Of a stretch of DNA of 64,000 nucleotides, positions 1 through 9,076 are shown piece by piece; the first letter of the stretch is position 1; each line of letters begins with the position of its first letter. Origin of the DNA: Alphaproteobacteria bacterium. GTDB taxonomy: Bacteria > Pseudomonadota > Alphaproteobacteria > ATCC43930 > CGMCC-115725. Made by a program: the position numbers and the translations under genes. The notes under the pieces were generated by a model, which did not search any database, was not told the origin of the DNA, and saw only the letters and a list, made by a program, of their open reading frames with translations. Location of the stretch: contig JAGWON010000007.1 in the NCBI GenBank assembly GCA_028871055.1, forward strand, positions 62,001-126,000, written 5' to 3'.

Positions 1-2
1 CC

Positions 3-1565
3 GAGCCGCCGGTCGTCGCCGTGGCCGAGGACGGCAGTGCAGTCGTGCCCTTGCTCGGCGGACATCGGGGCGCGAACGATCTGGCGCGGCGGATCGGCGC
101 CGTGCTCGGCGTTGCCGCCGCGATCACCACGGCAAGCGATTCCTGTTTCGGCATTGCACTCGACGAGCCGCCCACCGGTTATACCCTCGTCAATCCCGCT
201 GATCATAAGTCCTTCGTCGCCGCTCTTTTGGCCGGTGCCAAGCTACGCGTCGAAGGCGCAGCACCATGGCTCGCGGCGAGCCAGTTGCCGATCGATCCGA
301 CGGGCGCTCTGACCATTGCCATAACCCCTCGCCGTGAACCGGGGGGGCCGACGCGGCTCGTCTATCATCCGCGCGTACTGGCCGTGGGCGTCGGCTGCGA
401 ACGCGGCGCGGCGCCGGAAGAAATGCTCGCGCTTGCCAAGGCCGCCCTGGCGGATGCGGAGATGGCCGAGGCCGCGGTTGCTGGCGTCTATTCGCTCGAT
501 CTCAAGGCCGACGAGCCGTCGATACACGTCCTCGCCGCGGCGTTTGGCGTTCCGGCCCGCTTCTTCCCGGCTGCCGTCTTGGAGGCAGAGACGCCCCGCC
601 TGGCCAATCCGTCCGATCTGGTGTTTGCCGAAGTCGCTTGTCACGGCGTCGCCGAGGGCGCGGCCTTGGCCGCCGCCGGGCCGGATGCGCAATTGATCGT
701 GCCGAAACGGAAGTCAGCGCAGGCGACGGTTGCCGTCGCCGCCGCTCAAACACCCTTCGATGGGGCAATCATCGGACAAGCGCAGGGGCGACTCTACGTT
801 GTCGGTACCGGATCCGGCGATGGCGACCGGATGACTCCCGAAACCGCGACACTCATCGCCGAGGCAACTGATCTGATCGGCTATCGGCTCTATCTCGATC
901 TGCTTGGCCCATTGGCGGCAGGCAAGATACGGCACGATTTTGCGCTTGGCGACGAGATGGCGCGCGTCCAGGCAGCGCTGGCATTGGCGGCCGAAGGCCG
1001 GACGGTCGCCCTCGTCTCGTCCGGCGACCCCGGCATTTATGCGATGGCAAGTCTGGTATTCGAGGTCTTGGACGGGGCAGCTGATCCGGCGTGGCGACGG
1101 CTAGCTTTGCGCGTCGCTCCTGGCATTTCGGCGCTTCAGGCGGCGGCGGCGCGCATCGGCGCACCGCTTGGCCACGACTTCTGCGCCATATCGCTGTCCG
1201 ATCTTCTGACGCCGTGGTCCGTCATCGAACGTCGCATCCGTGCGGCGGCGGAAGGCGACTTCGTGATCGCCTTCTATAATCCCGCGTCGCAGCGTCGGAC
1301 TCATCAACTCGGCCGCGCCCGCGACCTTTTGCTCATGCAACGTCGTGGCGACACGCCCGTCGTGATTGCACGCAATCTTGGCCGTGTCGGCGAACAGGTA
1401 ACGGTTGCGACGCTCGAGACGTTCGATCCGGGCGCGATCGACATGCTGACGCTCGTGCTGGTTGGCTCGTCGTCGACGCGCACTGTGGTTCGGGGCGATG
1501 GCCGGCTCTGGGTCTATACGCCGCGCGGCTATGCGGCGAAGCACGTCATGGCGCAAGCGCGATGA
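3..1565 (+). CDS. cobJ: CbiG-CobJ fusion (cobalt-precorrin-5A hydrolase / precorrin-3B C17-methyltransferase), 5' partial
   Basis: The reading frame is open to the left edge (Glu-Pro-Pro-Val-Val precedes the first in-window GTG at 21), so the gene starts outside the window. The first ~240 visible residues resemble the middle and C-terminal parts of CbiG, which opens the delta-lactone ring of cobalt-precorrin-5A. The remaining ~265 residues are a SAM-dependent tetrapyrrole methylase of the CobJ/CbiH type, with GTGSGD near residue 255, [12 protein letters not shown] and an FYNPAS motif. CobJ methylates C17 and drives ring contraction. The two domains are continuous with no internal stop. The stop overlaps the cobM start by 4 bases, indicating translational coupling. 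Other corrin-ring genes are probably to the left. Domain identity is recognised by motif; the fusion itself is seen directly. Confidence 0.9.
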   Translation, partial: EPPVVAVAEDGSAVVPLLGGHRGANDLARRIGAVLGVAAAITTASDSCFGIALDEPPTGYTLVNPADHKSFVAALLAGAKLRVEGAAPWLAASQLPIDPTGALTIAITPRREPGGPTRLVYHPRVLAVGVGCERGAAPEEMLALAKAALADAEMAEAAVAGVYSLDLKADEPSIHVLAAAFGVPARFFPAAVLEAETPRLANPSDLVFAEVACHGVAEGAALAAAGPDAQLIVPKRKSAQATVAVAAAQTPFDGAIIGQAQGRLYVVGTGSGDGDRMTPETATLIAEATDLIGYRLYLDLLGPLAAGKIRHDFALGDEMARVQAALALAAEGRTVALVSSGDPGIYAMASLVFEVLDGAADPAWRRLALRVAPGISALQAAAARIGAPLGHDFCAISLSDLLTPWSVIERRIRAAAEGDFVIAFYNPASQRRTHQLGRARDLLLMQRRGDTPVVIARNLGRVGEQVTVATLETFDPGAIDMLTLVLVGSSSTRTVVRGDGRLWVYTPRGYAAKHVMAQAR

Positions 1566-2326
1566 CCGTTCATATCATTGGCGCCGGGCCGGGCGCGCCC
1601 GATCTGATCACGATCCGCGGACGTGATCTGATCGCGCGGTGCCCGGTCTGCCTCTATGCCGGTTCGCTCGTCTCGCTCGAAGTCGTCGCCTATGCGCCGC
1701 CCGGTGCGCGCATCATCGATACCGCGCCGCTGACGCTGGACCAAATCATCCGGGAGATGCAGGTGGCCGATACGGCGAAGCTCGACGTTGCGCGTGTGCA
1801 CTCGGGAGACGCTTCGCTTTATGGCGCGATCGCGGAGCAGTGTCGTCGGCTCGATCGGCTCGGTATCGCCTATGACGTAACGCCGGGTGTTCCTGCTTTT
1901 GCCGCGGCGGCCGCGGCTCTCAAGTCCGAGCTTACCTTGCCGGGGGTCAGCCAGACGGTGATCCTGACCCGAACGGCGATGCAGGCGTCGCCCATGCCCG
2001 CTGGCGAGGATCTCGCCACGCTCGGACGGTCGAGAGCAACCCTGGCGATCCACCTCTCGGTGCGTAACCTGAAAAAAGTTGTCGATGACCTCGTTCCGTT
2101 CTATGGAGCCGATTGTCCCGTCGTCGTTGTCTACCGCGCAAGTTGGCCGGACGAGCGGGTCATCCATGGAACGCTGGCGACGATCGCAAAAGCGGTGCGC
2201 CAGGCGAAGATCACCCGTACGGCGTTGATCCTCGTCGGCCAAGCGCTGGCACAGGAAGGTTTTCGCGATAGTGCGCTCTATGATCCGGCGCATTCCCATA
2301 TCCTGCGGCCGTCGCGCACGCGTTAG
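1562..2326 (+). CDS. cobM: Precorrin-4 C11-methyltransferase CobM (CbiF-type)
   Basis: This 254-residue SAM-dependent tetrapyrrole methylase methylates C11 of (cobalt-)precorrin-4. It opens with the family glycine motif [16 protein letters not shown], followed by the YAGSLV segment characteristic of CobM/CbiF and the [12 protein letters not shown] motif near residue 80. Length is normal for the family. The ATG overlaps the preceding cobJ stop in an ATGA, so it is the distal gene of a plus-strand cob operon. Its 3' end overlaps the oppositely transcribed cobK by 4 bases. Soluble cytoplasmic enzyme; the assignment is firm. Confidence 0.95.
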   Translation: MTVHIIGAGPGAPDLITIRGRDLIARCPVCLYAGSLVSLEVVAYAPPGARIIDTAPLTLDQIIREMQVADTAKLDVARVHSGDASLYGAIAEQCRRLDRLGIAYDVTPGVPAFAAAAAALKSELTLPGVSQTVILTRTAMQASPMPAGEDLATLGRSRATLAIHLSVRNLKKVVDDLVPFYGADCPVVVVYRASWPDERVIHGTLATIAKAVRQAKITRTALILVGQALAQEGFRDSALYDPAHSHILRPSRTR

Positions 2327-3072
2327 ATCCGGCGGCGCACCCAATCGACCGCCGCCGCAACCGTCTTCGCGCGGTCGCCGGGCGGCAGAGGCGGCGGGCG
2401 CACCATGACGACCGGAAGATGCATCTCGCGCGCTGCTGCTATCTTGGCGTAAGTGGCCGTGCCGCCGCTGTTCCTCGCCACGATCGCCTCGATGCGATGC
2501 TGGTCGAGCAGACGGCGCTCGGATTCAATCGTAAAGGGCCCGCGACCCGTGATCACCGTATAGTCGCGAAGTGGCGGTGGCTGGACCAGCGGCTCGATGA
2601 GCCGGACCAGGAACCAGACGTTCTTCAGCGCGGCGAATGCATCGAGTTCCTGCCGACCGATGGCCAGGAAGATGCGTTGAGCCAGGTCGGATACGGCTCG
2701 GGCTGCTTGGTCGACGTCGTCGACCTCGATCCAGCGATCGCCGGAAGAGGTCGACCACGGATCGCGTGCCAGGATCAAACGTGGCACGTCAAGGGCGTCA
2801 CAGGCTGCTGCGGCATTGGCCGAGATCGTGGTCGCGAAAGGGTGCGTCGCATCGATCAACAGGTCCACGCGGCGATCGGCGAGGTAGCGCTTGAGGCCTT
2901 CGACGCCGCCAAAGCCTCCGATGCGGTATTCACCGCGAGGTCGCGTCGGCTTTGAGGTGCGGCCCGCCAGCGACGTGACAACCCGCATCCGTGGCTCGCC
3001 CGCGAGACGTTCGGCCAGTTCCACGGCTTCACCGGTGCCGCCGAGCATCAGAAGATTGGCCAAATCGCTCAT
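2323..3072 (-). CDS. cobK: Precorrin-6A (cobalt-precorrin-6A) reductase CobK
   Basis: A 249-residue CobK/CbiJ-family NAD(P)H-dependent reductase of the macrocycle. Family hallmarks are the N-terminal [17 protein letters not shown] dinucleotide motif, IGGFGG, DATHPFA near residue 95 and NSGG near residue 200. The start ATG overlaps the stop of cbiD, so cbiD-cobK form a coupled minus-strand pair convergent with cobJ-cobM. Length is typical. In this pathway variant it probably follows CbiD and CbiG action; whether the intermediate carries cobalt cannot be read from sequence. Confidence 0.93.
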   Translation of the reverse strand: MSDLANLLMLGGTGEAVELAERLAGEPRMRVVTSLAGRTSKPTRPRGEYRIGGFGGVEGLKRYLADRRVDLLIDATHPFATTISANAAAACDALDVPRLILARDPWSTSSGDRWIEVDDVDQAARAVSDLAQRIFLAIGRQELDAFAALKNVWFLVRLIEPLVQPPPLRDYTVITGRGPFTIESERRLLDQHRIEAIVARNSGGTATYAKIAAAREMHLPVVMVRPPPLPPGDRAKTVAAAVDWVRRRI

Positions 3073-4157
3073 CCAGCGCTTCGTCCGACGAGCCGCCCCT
3101 TACGGTCGAACACGAGTACCTCGACGGCAACGTCGGCGCCGGCGAGTGTCTTGATCGCGGTTTGTCGCGCCAAGCCGGCGACGGTTCCGGCGATGTCGAT
3201 ACCGGCGGCCGTAGCCTCATCCATGACTTCGAGCGCCGTGTTGGCGACGCGCGCCTTCTCGACGAGAGCCGGTGCGGCGCCAAGCTCGGAAAGCCGCTCG
3301 GCGAGCCAAGCCGTCTCGATGCGGCTCCGGCCCGAATGGAGGTCGAGGTGGCCCGCAGCGAGCTTCGACAGCTTGGCGAAGCCGCCGGCGATGGTCAGCT
3401 GCGGCAGCGGATGCGTGCGGAGGTATTTGAGCATTCCGCCGGCGAAGTCACCCATGTCGATCAGGGCGAGTGTGGGCAATCCATAGAGGCGCTGGACGCC
3501 GCGCTCGGAGGTGCTGCCCGTACAGCCGGCGACGTGCCGCATTCCGTTCGCGCGCGCCACATCGATGCCGCTGTGGATCGAATGGATCCAAGCCGAGCAG
3601 GAATAAGGAGTCACGATTCCGGTGGTGCCGAGGATGGATATGCCGCCGACAATGCCTAGCCGCGGGTTCCAGGTCCGCTTCGCCAGGGCTTCGCCCTCAG
3701 GCACTGAAATCTCCACGATCACGTCACCCGTGCTGCCATGCGCGCGTGCCGCCTCCAGGACGGCGTCACGCATCATTTGCCGCGGAACGGGATTGATCGC
3801 CGGTTCACCGACCGCGAGCAGCAGTCCGGCCTTGGTGACGGTACCGACCCCCGCACCGGCGCGAAAGATAATGCCGGAACCGGTCGGTCCACGCCGCACG
3901 GTGGCGACGATGAGTGCGCCATGCGTGACGTCGGGATCATCGCCCGCGTCTTTCACGACGGCGGCGCACGCAAAATCGGGACCGAGTTCTTCCTTGGTCA
4001 AAACGAATGTCGCCTTCCCGCCGCCGGGCAACCCAATGGTGACGGGATCGGGAAAATGGCCGGTCAGCAGAGCCGTGTATGCGGCTTGGGTCGCCGCCGT
4101 CGCGCAAGCGCCGGTGGTCCAACCTCGTCGCAAAGGTCCAGCCGGTATGCGGGCCAT
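3069..4157 (-). CDS. cbiD: Cobalt-precorrin-5B C1-methyltransferase CbiD
   Basis: A 362-residue CbiD. The ATG at 4157 was chosen because the protein then begins MARIPAGPLRRGWTTGACATAA, where RxGxTTGxCAxAA is the conserved CbiD opening; the open frame continues upstream without family similarity. Other features are the IGLPGGGK segment and GTTGIVTPYSC near residue 190. CbiD methylates C1 of cobalt-precorrin-5B in the oxygen-independent route, replacing CobF. Together with CbiG it points to the CbiG/CbiD branch rather than the CobG/CobF branch. It is divergent from cobB across ~147 bp and coupled to cobK downstream. Confidence 0.93.
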   Translation of the reverse strand: MARIPAGPLRRGWTTGACATAATQAAYTALLTGHFPDPVTIGLPGGGKATFVLTKEELGPDFACAAVVKDAGDDPDVTHGALIVATVRRGPTGSGIIFRAGAGVGTVTKAGLLLAVGEPAINPVPRQMMRDAVLEAARAHGSTGDVIVEISVPEGEALAKRTWNPRLGIVGGISILGTTGIVTPYSCSAWIHSIHSGIDVARANGMRHVAGCTGSTSERGVQRLYGLPTLALIDMGDFAGGMLKYLRTHPLPQLTIAGGFAKLSKLAAGHLDLHSGRSRIETAWLAERLSELGAAPALVEKARVANTALEVMDEATAAGIDIAGTVAGLARQTAIKTLAGADVAVEVLVFDRKGRLVGRSAG

Positions 4158-4304
4158 GATGGACTTATATCCATCGGTCTGTGGGTTGCCTAGGCGCGCG
4201 CAAGCCGTGTTTGGAGTAGAGTCAACGGCGATGAGCGATTTCTCGTTCGATTTATGGGCCTGCAAGATTGGGTGGAGGCGCGTCGCCGCATCTTGGCGGC
4301 CGCG
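4158..4304. promoter_or_regulatory. Divergent cbiD / cobB intergenic region
   Basis: These ~147 bases separate the divergent cbiD and cobB starts and should hold both promoters. I see no B12-box-like sequence or other riboswitch signature and no clear inverted repeat. An alternative cobB start at 4254 would shorten the region by 51 bases. Confidence 0.35.
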
Positions 4305-5612
4305 ATGATTGCGCCCGGTCTGATCATCGCTGCGCCGGCGACCGGCAGTGGCAAGACGACCGTAACCTTGGCACTGCTGCGCGCTTACCGCGACAGGGGC
4401 GAACGCGTCGCTTCGGCCAAGGCCGGACCCGATTATATCGATCCAGCCTTTCACGCCGCCGCGAGCGGCCGGCCTTGTCTCAATCTCGACCCTTGGGGGA
4501 TGCGCGAGACGACTTTGGTCGGATTGGCGCATTCGGCGGCGCGCGACGCCGATCTTCTGTTGATCGAAGGGGTGATGGGTCTCTTCGATGGCGCACGCGA
4601 CGGCACGGGTTCGACCGCCGATCTTGCCGCGCGGTTCGGCTGGCCTGTCGTTCTGGTGATCGATACCGATGGTCAAGGCGAATCGGTAGCGGCCGTCGTC
4701 GATGGTTTCCGCCGCTTCCGCAGCGATGTCGAGATCGCGGGCGTCATCTGCAACCGGGTGAGTGGCAAGCGGCACGCCGATATCCTCGCGCGGGCACTGA
4801 TGCCGCTCGCCTTGCCGCTTCTCGGCTATCTGCCGAAACAAGACGATTTGTTGCTCCCGAGCCGTCACCTCGGACTGGTACAGGCGCGCGAACGTCCAGA
4901 TCTGGAGGCGTTCCTTGGCGCCGCCGCCGCGTGGGTATCGAACCACGTCGATCTCAATGCAGTAGGCGCACTGGCACGACCAGCGCGTCCTGCCGCGGTA
5001 CCGGCTCCGGAGGCGCTGTGCCCGCTCGGCCAGCGCATTGCTGTTGCCAGCGACGACGCTTTCGCGTTCGTCTATCCGCATTTGTTGGACGCCTGGCGCG
5101 TTTCCGGAGCCGAGATCGTCCCGTTCTCGCCGCTCGCCGATGCGCCACCCGATCCTTTGGCCGATGCCGTTTATCTGCCGGGCGGGTATCCCGAACTCCA
5201 TGCCGGGCGGCTCGCTGGCAATGACCGCTTTCGCGACGGCTTGTATGCCGCCGCGGCGCGGGGCGCGGTGATCTACGGCGAGTGTGGCGGCTATATGGTC
5301 CTGGGCGCGGGACTAATCGACGCCGACGGGATACGCCATCGCATGGCCGGGCTATTGTCGCTCGAGACGAGTTTTGCCGCGCGCCGGCTGCATCTCGGCT
5401 ACCGCACAGCCGAGCTCTTGCGGGACACACCTTTCGGCGCAAGGGGCGCGCGTTTCCGCTGTCATGAGTTCCATTACGCAAGCCTCGTGAGCGAGGTTGG
5501 CATGACGCCGTTATTTGGCACCAGGGATTCCTCGGGCAACGACCTCGGCGCCGCCGGCGATCGTCGCGGAACCGTGATGGGCTCCTTCCTGCATCTCATT
5601 GATGCGGCGTAA
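4305..5612 (+). CDS. cobB: Cobyrinic / hydrogenobyrinic acid a,c-diamide synthase (CobB/CbiA)
   Basis: A 435-residue ATP- and glutamine-dependent amidase that amidates the a and c side chains of the corrin ring. The N-terminal half is a dethiobiotin-synthetase-like ATPase with the P-loop APATGSGKTT right after the start and a KAGPDYIDPAFH motif. The C-terminal half is a class-I glutamine amidotransferase with the nucleophile Cys327 in GECGGYM and a late HEFHYA segment. The ATG at 4305 puts the P-loop at residue ~9 as usual in the family; an in-frame ATG at 4254 would add 17 residues and is less likely. The name cobB or cbiA depends on when cobalt is inserted, which cannot be seen here. Confidence 0.92.
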   Translation: MIAPGLIIAAPATGSGKTTVTLALLRAYRDRGERVASAKAGPDYIDPAFHAAASGRPCLNLDPWGMRETTLVGLAHSAARDADLLLIEGVMGLFDGARDGTGSTADLAARFGWPVVLVIDTDGQGESVAAVVDGFRRFRSDVEIAGVICNRVSGKRHADILARALMPLALPLLGYLPKQDDLLLPSRHLGLVQARERPDLEAFLGAAAAWVSNHVDLNAVGALARPARPAAVPAPEALCPLGQRIAVASDDAFAFVYPHLLDAWRVSGAEIVPFSPLADAPPDPLADAVYLPGGYPELHAGRLAGNDRFRDGLYAAAARGAVIYGECGGYMVLGAGLIDADGIRHRMAGLLSLETSFAARRLHLGYRTAELLRDTPFGARGARFRCHEFHYASLVSEVGMTPLFGTRDSSGNDLGAAGDRRGTVMGSFLHLIDAA

Positions 5613-5668
5613 GGCCTTCGCACGCCGTCATCGCTCAAAAACCGTGCGATGTGCAGAATGTCCGACGT

Positions 5669-6196
5669 TCAGCCCACCGCCATAGCGAGACTGACGGGGA
5701 ATTCGACATAGCGATCAGCAAGATCGTGCGGCGGAGTCTCCTGCATCGATCGCGCGGCGGATGTTAGCCGATTTTGGCAGCCAAGCGCCCGATCGCCCAG
5801 TTCAATCAGACGCGGGTTCGGTCGAATATGAGGAGCGCGGCTACGAACCAACATCACCATATCCGCTTCCCGGCCGGGGTTCTTCTGCACCAGAAGGATC
5901 AGAAGCGCCGCCGGCGATCGGCTCACGCCGGCCCAGCAATGGATGAGCAGGCGCTCGCTCGGCGGCGTCCAGTTTTTTCCGAATGCCAGAAGTCGGTCGA
6001 CGTGCTCTTCGTTAGGCAGAATCAACCCTTCGGTTGGGTCTGAAATATCGTTCAGTTCCAATTTGAGATGATTCTCCTGCTTGATGAGGTCAGGCGTCGC
6101 CGGCATCAGCGGCGCGTCGAGCAGCGAGACGAGCTTGACGGGTTGAAAATCGCAAAGTGCGTTTTTGACACCGGCCAAACCGGAAAGGGCAATCAT
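5669..6196 (-). CDS. Small tyrosine / dual-specificity phosphatase-like protein
   Basis: 175 residues with the Cys-based phosphatase P-loop HCWAGVSRSP (Cys87-x5-Arg93) and an upstream LND segment (Asp50) that may supply the general acid. The start at 6196 gives the MIALSGL opening that matches short bacterial members of this family; an in-frame ATG at 6247 would overlap cbtA and adds a poorly matching stretch. No transmembrane segment or signal peptide. It lies 14 bases after the cbtA stop, as the last gene of a cobT-cbtB-cbtA-phosphatase run. The position suggests a link to cobalt or cobalamin metabolism, for example a phosphate ester intermediate or signalling. That is inference; the substrate is unknown. 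Confidence 0.8.
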   Translation of the reverse strand: MIALSGLAGVKNALCDFQPVKLVSLLDAPLMPATPDLIKQENHLKLELNDISDPTEGLILPNEEHVDRLLAFGKNWTPPSERLLIHCWAGVSRSPAALLILLVQKNPGREADMVMLVRSRAPHIRPNPRLIELGDRALGCQNRLTSAARSMQETPPHDLADRYVEFPVSLAMAVG

Positions 6197-6210
6197 TGGT
6201 GGCAGGCTGT

Positions 6211-6897
6211 TTATGCGTTCGGACCGAGCTTCGGCAGGACGAGCCATCGGAAAGTAGTTGCCGTCGTCAACCCGAGCACCAGCCAGAATACCAGATTGGT
6301 GACCAGGCTCGCCGTAATGAACGCGGTTTCCAAATCGGGCGGAACAGTCCCGGCGCCGGCACCCTGGGGCGCGCCGATCACGTGAGGCAAGGGAAGCAGA
6401 AGAATCCCGACAAACTTCCACCACCAGCGCGGCCCAAAGACGACCAATGCAAGCCCTCCAGCGGTGGCAGCGGCAGTAGCCACCCACCATAGCTGCCGCG
6501 GCACGAGGGGCGCCGGGTCGCCGCCGGGCAGCGCCGGCGGAAGGCCCAACGCTGGTGCCAATACAAACGTGACGAAGCCGCCAAGCCCCCACAGCAGGCC
6601 TCGCCGCCAATCGACTCCGCCGCACAGCACATAGGTTCCCGTCAGCAACAGAGCGAAACCTATCCCCGCCAAAACGTTGGCCAGGGTCGAGTAGGCGATG
6701 CGCTCGAAACCCTCGCTGGGTTGCCATTCCTTGGCTTGGGCAGCCGCGTGGCTGTCATGCGTCGCCGCCTCAGAGGCGTGTTCGTACAGTTCGGCCTTAT
6801 GGATGAGCGGCGTGACCCTGACAGCCTGAACGCCCGTCAGGACCAGTCCGGCACTCAAGCCGGCGATCAGCGTGGCGTAAATGATACGGGCGAACAC
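6211..6897 (-). CDS. cbtA: Cobalt transporter subunit CbtA
   Basis: A 228-residue integral membrane protein of the CbtA family (predicted B12-linked cobalt importers). An N-terminal hydrophobic segment, IIYATLIAGLSAGLVLTGVQ, is followed by a His/Glu-rich stretch that is a plausible metal-binding loop, then about four further hydrophobic segments. The start is a GTG at 6897, only 9 bases after the cbtB stop, so the two are one translational unit. Gene order cbtB-cbtA behind cobT agrees with the established association of CbtAB with cobalamin genes. Confidence 0.88.
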   Translation of the reverse strand: MFARIIYATLIAGLSAGLVLTGVQAVRVTPLIHKAELYEHASEAATHDSHAAAQAKEWQPSEGFERIAYSTLANVLAGIGFALLLTGTYVLCGGVDWRRGLLWGLGGFVTFVLAPALGLPPALPGGDPAPLVPRQLWWVATAAATAGGLALVVFGPRWWWKFVGILLLPLPHVIGAPQGAGAGTVPPDLETAFITASLVTNLVFWLVLGLTTATTFRWLVLPKLGPNA

Positions 6898-6906
6898 CGG
6901 CCAGCG

Positions 6907-7092
6907 TCAGTGGCAAGGAAAGGCCAGACCGTGACGCGAATCATGTGCGGCGTTATGCAATGCCGAAGGCGTGGCAAAGCCGACGCCCCATATCAGCATC
7001 AAACCGAGAAGGATCGCCCAAACCGCGGCCTGCTGGCTTGCGACCCGGGCAGGTGTGTGGACGATAATTCCCGTCGCGCCCATCTTAGTCAT
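6907..7092 (-). CDS. cbtB: Cobalt transporter subunit CbtB
   Basis: A 61-residue protein with one transmembrane segment (AAVWAILLGLMLIWGVGFA) and the diagnostic C-terminal CbtB histidine motif HNAAHDSRHGLAFPCH, thought to bind cobalt. The ATG at 7092 was chosen because GAGGG lies 8 bases upstream; in-frame TTG at 7113 and ATG at 7107 are alternatives adding 5-7 residues. It is immediately followed by cbtA. Too short for reliable family scoring by length alone, but the motif is decisive. Confidence 0.88.
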   Translation of the reverse strand: MTKMGATGIIVHTPARVASQQAAVWAILLGLMLIWGVGFATPSALHNAAHDSRHGLAFPCH

Positions 7093-7170
7093 ACCGGATG
7101 CCCTCATTTCCAACGAGAGCGGATTTTAGCCGAACCCGACGGCAAAATGCCACCGGGATGGCGCCTATCG

Positions 7171-8202
7171 TTAGGTCTTGCCGCTGACCCCAGCCTCGGA
7201 AAAGCTCGCCATACCGGTATGTGTGGCCAACGCTCCCCGCAAGATGCCGAGCGCCAGCGCCGCCCCGGAGGCCTCGCCGAGCCGCATGCCGAGATCAAGG
7301 AGCGGCCGCATGCCGAGATGACGCAACAGCCGCGCGTGGCTTAATTCCGCCGATACGTGTCCGGCGATACAATGGTCGAGCCCGGCGCGGTCGAGCCGCT
7401 GGAGGACCGCCGCGGCGGCGGTGGCGACAAAACCATCGAGTATGACCGGCACATGACGATGCCGGGCAGCGGCCACCGCACCGGTGATTGCTGCGAGCTC
7501 GCGACCGCCGACCCGGCGCAGCGCCTCAAGCGGATCGGCAAGCGCTGCACCGTGCAGCTTGAGCGCCGAATCGACCGCGGCGGTCTTGCGTCTCAAACCG
7601 GCATCATCGACGCCGGTCCCGCGTCCGACCCACTCCGCTGCTGTGCCGCCGAACAATGCTGCGGCAAGCGCGGCCGCCGACGTGGTGTTGCCAATGCCCA
7701 TCTCGCCGGCAATGAGCAGGTCGGCATCGGGCGCGAGCGCCGACCATCCAATCGACAGGGCAACTGCACACTCGCTCTCGCTCATCGCCGGCGCCTGGGT
7801 GAAATCGGCGGTTGGACGGTCGAGCTCGAGCGCGATGACTTCGAGTCGCGCCCCGTAAGCGGTGCAGAGCTGATTGATCGCCGCACCGCCAGCCTTGAAG
7901 TTCGCCACCATTTGCGCCGTCACTTCACCCGGATAGGCCGACACGCCTTGGGCGACAACGCCGTGATTGCCGGCAAAGACCAGCGCAAGCGGTCGCTCAA
8001 GAGTTGGCGGGTGGCGGCGCTGCCACGCGGCGAGCCAGATCGCCAGTTCTTCGAGGCGACCGAGCGCGCCCGGAGGCTTGGTGAGTTGAGCGTCGCGCGT
8101 TCGCGCCGCATGCGCCGTGGACGAATCGGGTCCCGGCAGCTCCTGTATCGACTGGCGAAAGACGTCGAGTGAGCGAAACTCAGTCGGTCGAGCCGTGGTC
8201 AT
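7171..8202 (-). CDS. cobT: Nicotinate-nucleotide:dimethylbenzimidazole phosphoribosyltransferase CobT
   Basis: A 343-residue enzyme that makes alpha-ribazole phosphate from nicotinate mononucleotide and 5,6-dimethylbenzimidazole. Motifs: [19 protein letters not shown] near the N-terminus, [30 protein letters not shown], and a C-terminal [12 protein letters not shown] whose Glu is the expected catalytic base. The ATG at 8202 gives normal family length; the open frame upstream overlaps cobS and is not family-like. Divergent from cobS across ~97 bp and first gene of the run leading to cbtB, cbtA and the phosphatase. The DMB substrate can be supplied by BluB encoded 1 kb away. Confidence 0.93.
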   Translation of the reverse strand: MTTARPTEFRSLDVFRQSIQELPGPDSSTAHAARTRDAQLTKPPGALGRLEELAIWLAAWQRRHPPTLERPLALVFAGNHGVVAQGVSAYPGEVTAQMVANFKAGGAAINQLCTAYGARLEVIALELDRPTADFTQAPAMSESECAVALSIGWSALAPDADLLIAGEMGIGNTTSAAALAAALFGGTAAEWVGRGTGVDDAGLRRKTAAVDSALKLHGAALADPLEALRRVGGRELAAITGAVAAARHRHVPVILDGFVATAAAAVLQRLDRAGLDHCIAGHVSAELSHARLLRHLGMRPLLDLGMRLGEASGAALALGILRGALATHTGMASFSEAGVSGKT

Positions 8203-8225
8203 GCTGGCAATTGAATCCCTCGGAA

Positions 8226-8242
8226 GCGAGATTCCGTCTCGC
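8226..8242. repeat. Inverted repeat between divergent cobT and cobS
   Basis: GCGAGA-ttccg-TCTCGC is a perfect 6-5-6 inverted repeat inside the ~97-bp region between the cobT and cobS starts. Its position would suit an operator for the divergent promoters, but no promoter elements are clear and no regulator is identified. Confidence 0.4.
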
Positions 8243-8299
8243 GGTGCGGGCGGCGGCATCCTAACATCCGGGCTGCCGGTTGCAATTCCCGCGGGGACA

Positions 8300-9076
8300 A
8301 TGGCGCACGAATCGAAGGCGATCTTCAGGCCGTTGGCCGATTTGCAGGTGTGCTTCGCGATCTTGACGCGCATCCCGCTGCGGCACGTGTCCGTTGGCGC
8401 GACGCGAACGCTTGGCCAGGCTGCCTGGGCCTTCCCGCTCGTCGGTCTCGTTGTCGGATTGGTCGGCAGCGCGATTTATGCCGCGGCGTCGTTCGTTGGC
8501 TTGTCGTCGTGGATTGCCGCGACGCTGGCGGTTGGTGCCGAGATTCTGGCGACCGGTGGCTTCCATGAGGATGGTCTCGCCGATATTGCCGACGGATTCG
8601 GCGGCGGGCACGGTCGGGATGAGAAGCTCGCCATCATGCGCGACAGCCGCGTCGGCGTCTTCGGTGTGCTGGCATTGATCTTGGGGATCGCCCTCCGTCT
8701 CGGTGCGTTGGTCGTGATCGCGCGGCCGGTGATGGTCCTCGTTGCCTTGGTTGCCGCCGGAGCGCTCAGCCGAGCCGCCATCGTGTGGGCCATGGCCTTC
8801 GCCGGTCCGGCACGCAGTGACGGTCTTGGCGCCGCGGCGGGTCGCGCCGAACCAATGAGTGCGCTGGCTGCCACCGCGATTGCTTTGGTTGCAACAGTGG
8901 TCATCGCCGGCATCAATGCAGCATTCCTGGCCGGTGTCGCGGGATTTGGCGTGGGTCTCGCCGTCCTGTGGTTGGCTATACGTCAGATCGGCGGCACGAC
9001 GGGCGACGTCTACGGCGTGATACAGCAAGCGGCCGAAATCGCCGCATTGCTCGCCTTGTCGCGCGTTCTCGGTTAG
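8300..9076 (+). CDS. cobS: Adenosylcobinamide-GDP ribazoletransferase (cobalamin synthase) CobS
   Basis: A 258-residue integral membrane enzyme that joins AdoCbi-GDP with alpha-ribazole(-phosphate) in the last step of cobalamin assembly. It starts [20 protein letters not shown], has the family ILTRIPL segment, and carries the signature [18 protein letters not shown] followed by [14 protein letters not shown], whose acidic residues bind Mg2+. Several Ala/Val/Leu-rich transmembrane helices follow. The ATG at 8300 with GGGGA just upstream fits family length; the longer open frame from 8117 runs into cobT. The 3' end overlaps bluB by 4 bases on the opposite strand. Confidence 0.92.
   Translation: MAHESKAIFRPLADLQVCFAILTRIPLRHVSVGATRTLGQAAWAFPLVGLVVGLVGSAIYAAASFVGLSSWIAATLAVGAEILATGGFHEDGLADIADGFGGGHGRDEKLAIMRDSRVGVFGVLALILGIALRLGALVVIARPVMVLVALVAAGALSRAAIVWAMAFAGPARSDGLGAAAGRAEPMSALAATAIALVATVVIAGINAAFLAGVAGFGVGLAVLWLAIRQIGGTTGDVYGVIQQAAEIAALLALSRVLG

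Noticed and set aside
4158-8299. Possible cobalamin riboswitches upstream of cbiD, cobB, cbtB, cobT or cobS
   Set aside because: No B12-box-like element or long structured leader is visible, and the gaps (57-147 bases) are short for the full element. A covariance search would be decisive.
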